Shown: positions 63,762-64,000 of the stretch, in pieces
Layout: each line of letters begins with the position of its first letter
How positions within the stretch are numbered: the first letter of the stretch is position 1
The notes under the pieces: generated by a model
What the model saw: the letters and a program-made list of their open reading frames with translations, nothing else
Told to the model about the DNA's origin: nothing
The model's database searches: none
Program-made: the position numbers and the translations under genes
Source: Clostridium carboxidivorans P7
GTDB lineage: Bacteria > Bacillota > Clostridia > Clostridiales > Clostridiaceae
DNA: 64,000 bases
Direction: 5' to 3'
Assembly (NCBI RefSeq): GCF_001038625.1
Contig: NZ_CP011803.1
Span: 5,208,001-5,272,000 of the forward strand

Positions 63762-64000
63762 TTATATTATTTTAGTTTTAAATTTATTTTCAATGTATTT
63801 TCCAAATTTTATTGCAAAATCTAACTGATTGTTGTCATATTCTAAAGAATTTTTAAGCAGATAAAAAAAAGAATTATGGTTGCATTTGGCCATATTATTG
63901 TAATAATCTCTGGATAATTTCCAGAATTTTTGTGGAAAACTTAAATAAGCAAGAATATATTTATAGTCATCTATATTCAGTGGATTAATATTATTATATA
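63762..64000 (-). CDS. C-terminal end of a CotS-family spore coat/kinase-like protein (partial)
   Basis: The minus strand is open from the window edge to the stop TAA at 63762-63764, giving 78 residues of the C-terminus; the start is outside the window. It contains YILAYLSFPQKFWKLSRDYY, which resembles the C-terminal YPxKFWxISNxYY block of CotS/YsxE-type spore coat proteins (aminoglycoside-phosphotransferase fold). The catalytic part is not visible, so assignment rests on this one block. It converges on ppdK. The codon use and composition match the rest of the window. Confidence 0.6.
   Translation of the reverse strand, partial: YNNINPLNIDDYKYILAYLSFPQKFWKLSRDYYNNMAKCNHNSFFYLLKNSLEYDNNQLDFAIKFGKYIENKFKTKII

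Overview
The window looks like chromosomal DNA of a low-GC, anaerobic, endospore-forming Firmicute, most likely Clostridium sensu stricto. Codons are strongly A/T-biased and ribosome-binding sites are strong AGGAGG types. The spore genes gpr, spoIIP, yqfC, yqfD, three germinant-receptor gene types and a CotS-like fragment are present. The gene order hrcA-grpE-dnaK-dnaJ-prmA-rsmE-mtaB and yqfC-yqfD-pgpH-ybeY-dgkA-era-recO is the standard clostridial housekeeping backbone. I do not assign a species. I see no tRNA, rRNA, CRISPR array, prophage or transposase gene.

Layout. 1-7.1 kb: a partial unknown gene (minus strand), a membrane-anchored MutS-like ATPase, a glucose-type PTS EIIA, lipoate ligase and lipoyl synthase, then an orphan CbiM/NikM metal-uptake component and an FmdE-like zinc-ribbon protein. 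7.2-13.2 kb: a spore germinant-receptor cluster with the unusual order A-B-C-C-B; both C subunits lack the lipobox cysteine. 13.3-15.5 kb: a c-di-GMP pair (HD-GYP phosphodiesterase and GAF-GGDEF cyclase). 15.8-22.6 kb: AddA, a chemoreceptor with a C-terminal cytoplasmic sensor-like domain, and RodA. 22.6-25.1 kb: TPP riboswitch, terminator and thiD-thiM-thiE. 25.2-30.5 kb: the main accessory locus, a Thr/Ser/Val-rich protein with ten 63-bp minisatellite repeats followed by two paralogous GT2-TPR glycosyltransferases. 30.6-33.2 kb: a full-length P-type ATPase-like protein whose catalytic signature motifs are nearly all substituted. 33.2-63.7 kb: core genes for a short ComEC, DNA polymerase III delta, S20, spore protease, SpoIIP, EF4/LepA, HemW, the CIRCE-controlled heat-shock operon, RNA and ribosome modification, sporulation YqfC/YqfD, c-di-AMP phosphodiesterase, YbeY, DgkA-PAP2, Era, RecO, a YqzB/CcpN-type regulator and pyruvate phosphate dikinase. 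The last 240 bases hold the end of a CotS-like gene on the minus strand.

Several non-coding foldback elements are spread between genes. Two belong to one family (15.5 kb and 28.4 kb, opposite orientations), and a third type lies after lepA (41.3 kb). The best candidates for something undescribed are the degenerate P-type ATPase, the minisatellite protein with its two glycosyltransferases (a possible variable surface or spore glycoprotein system), and the non-lipidated GerC pair in the A-B-C-C-B locus.
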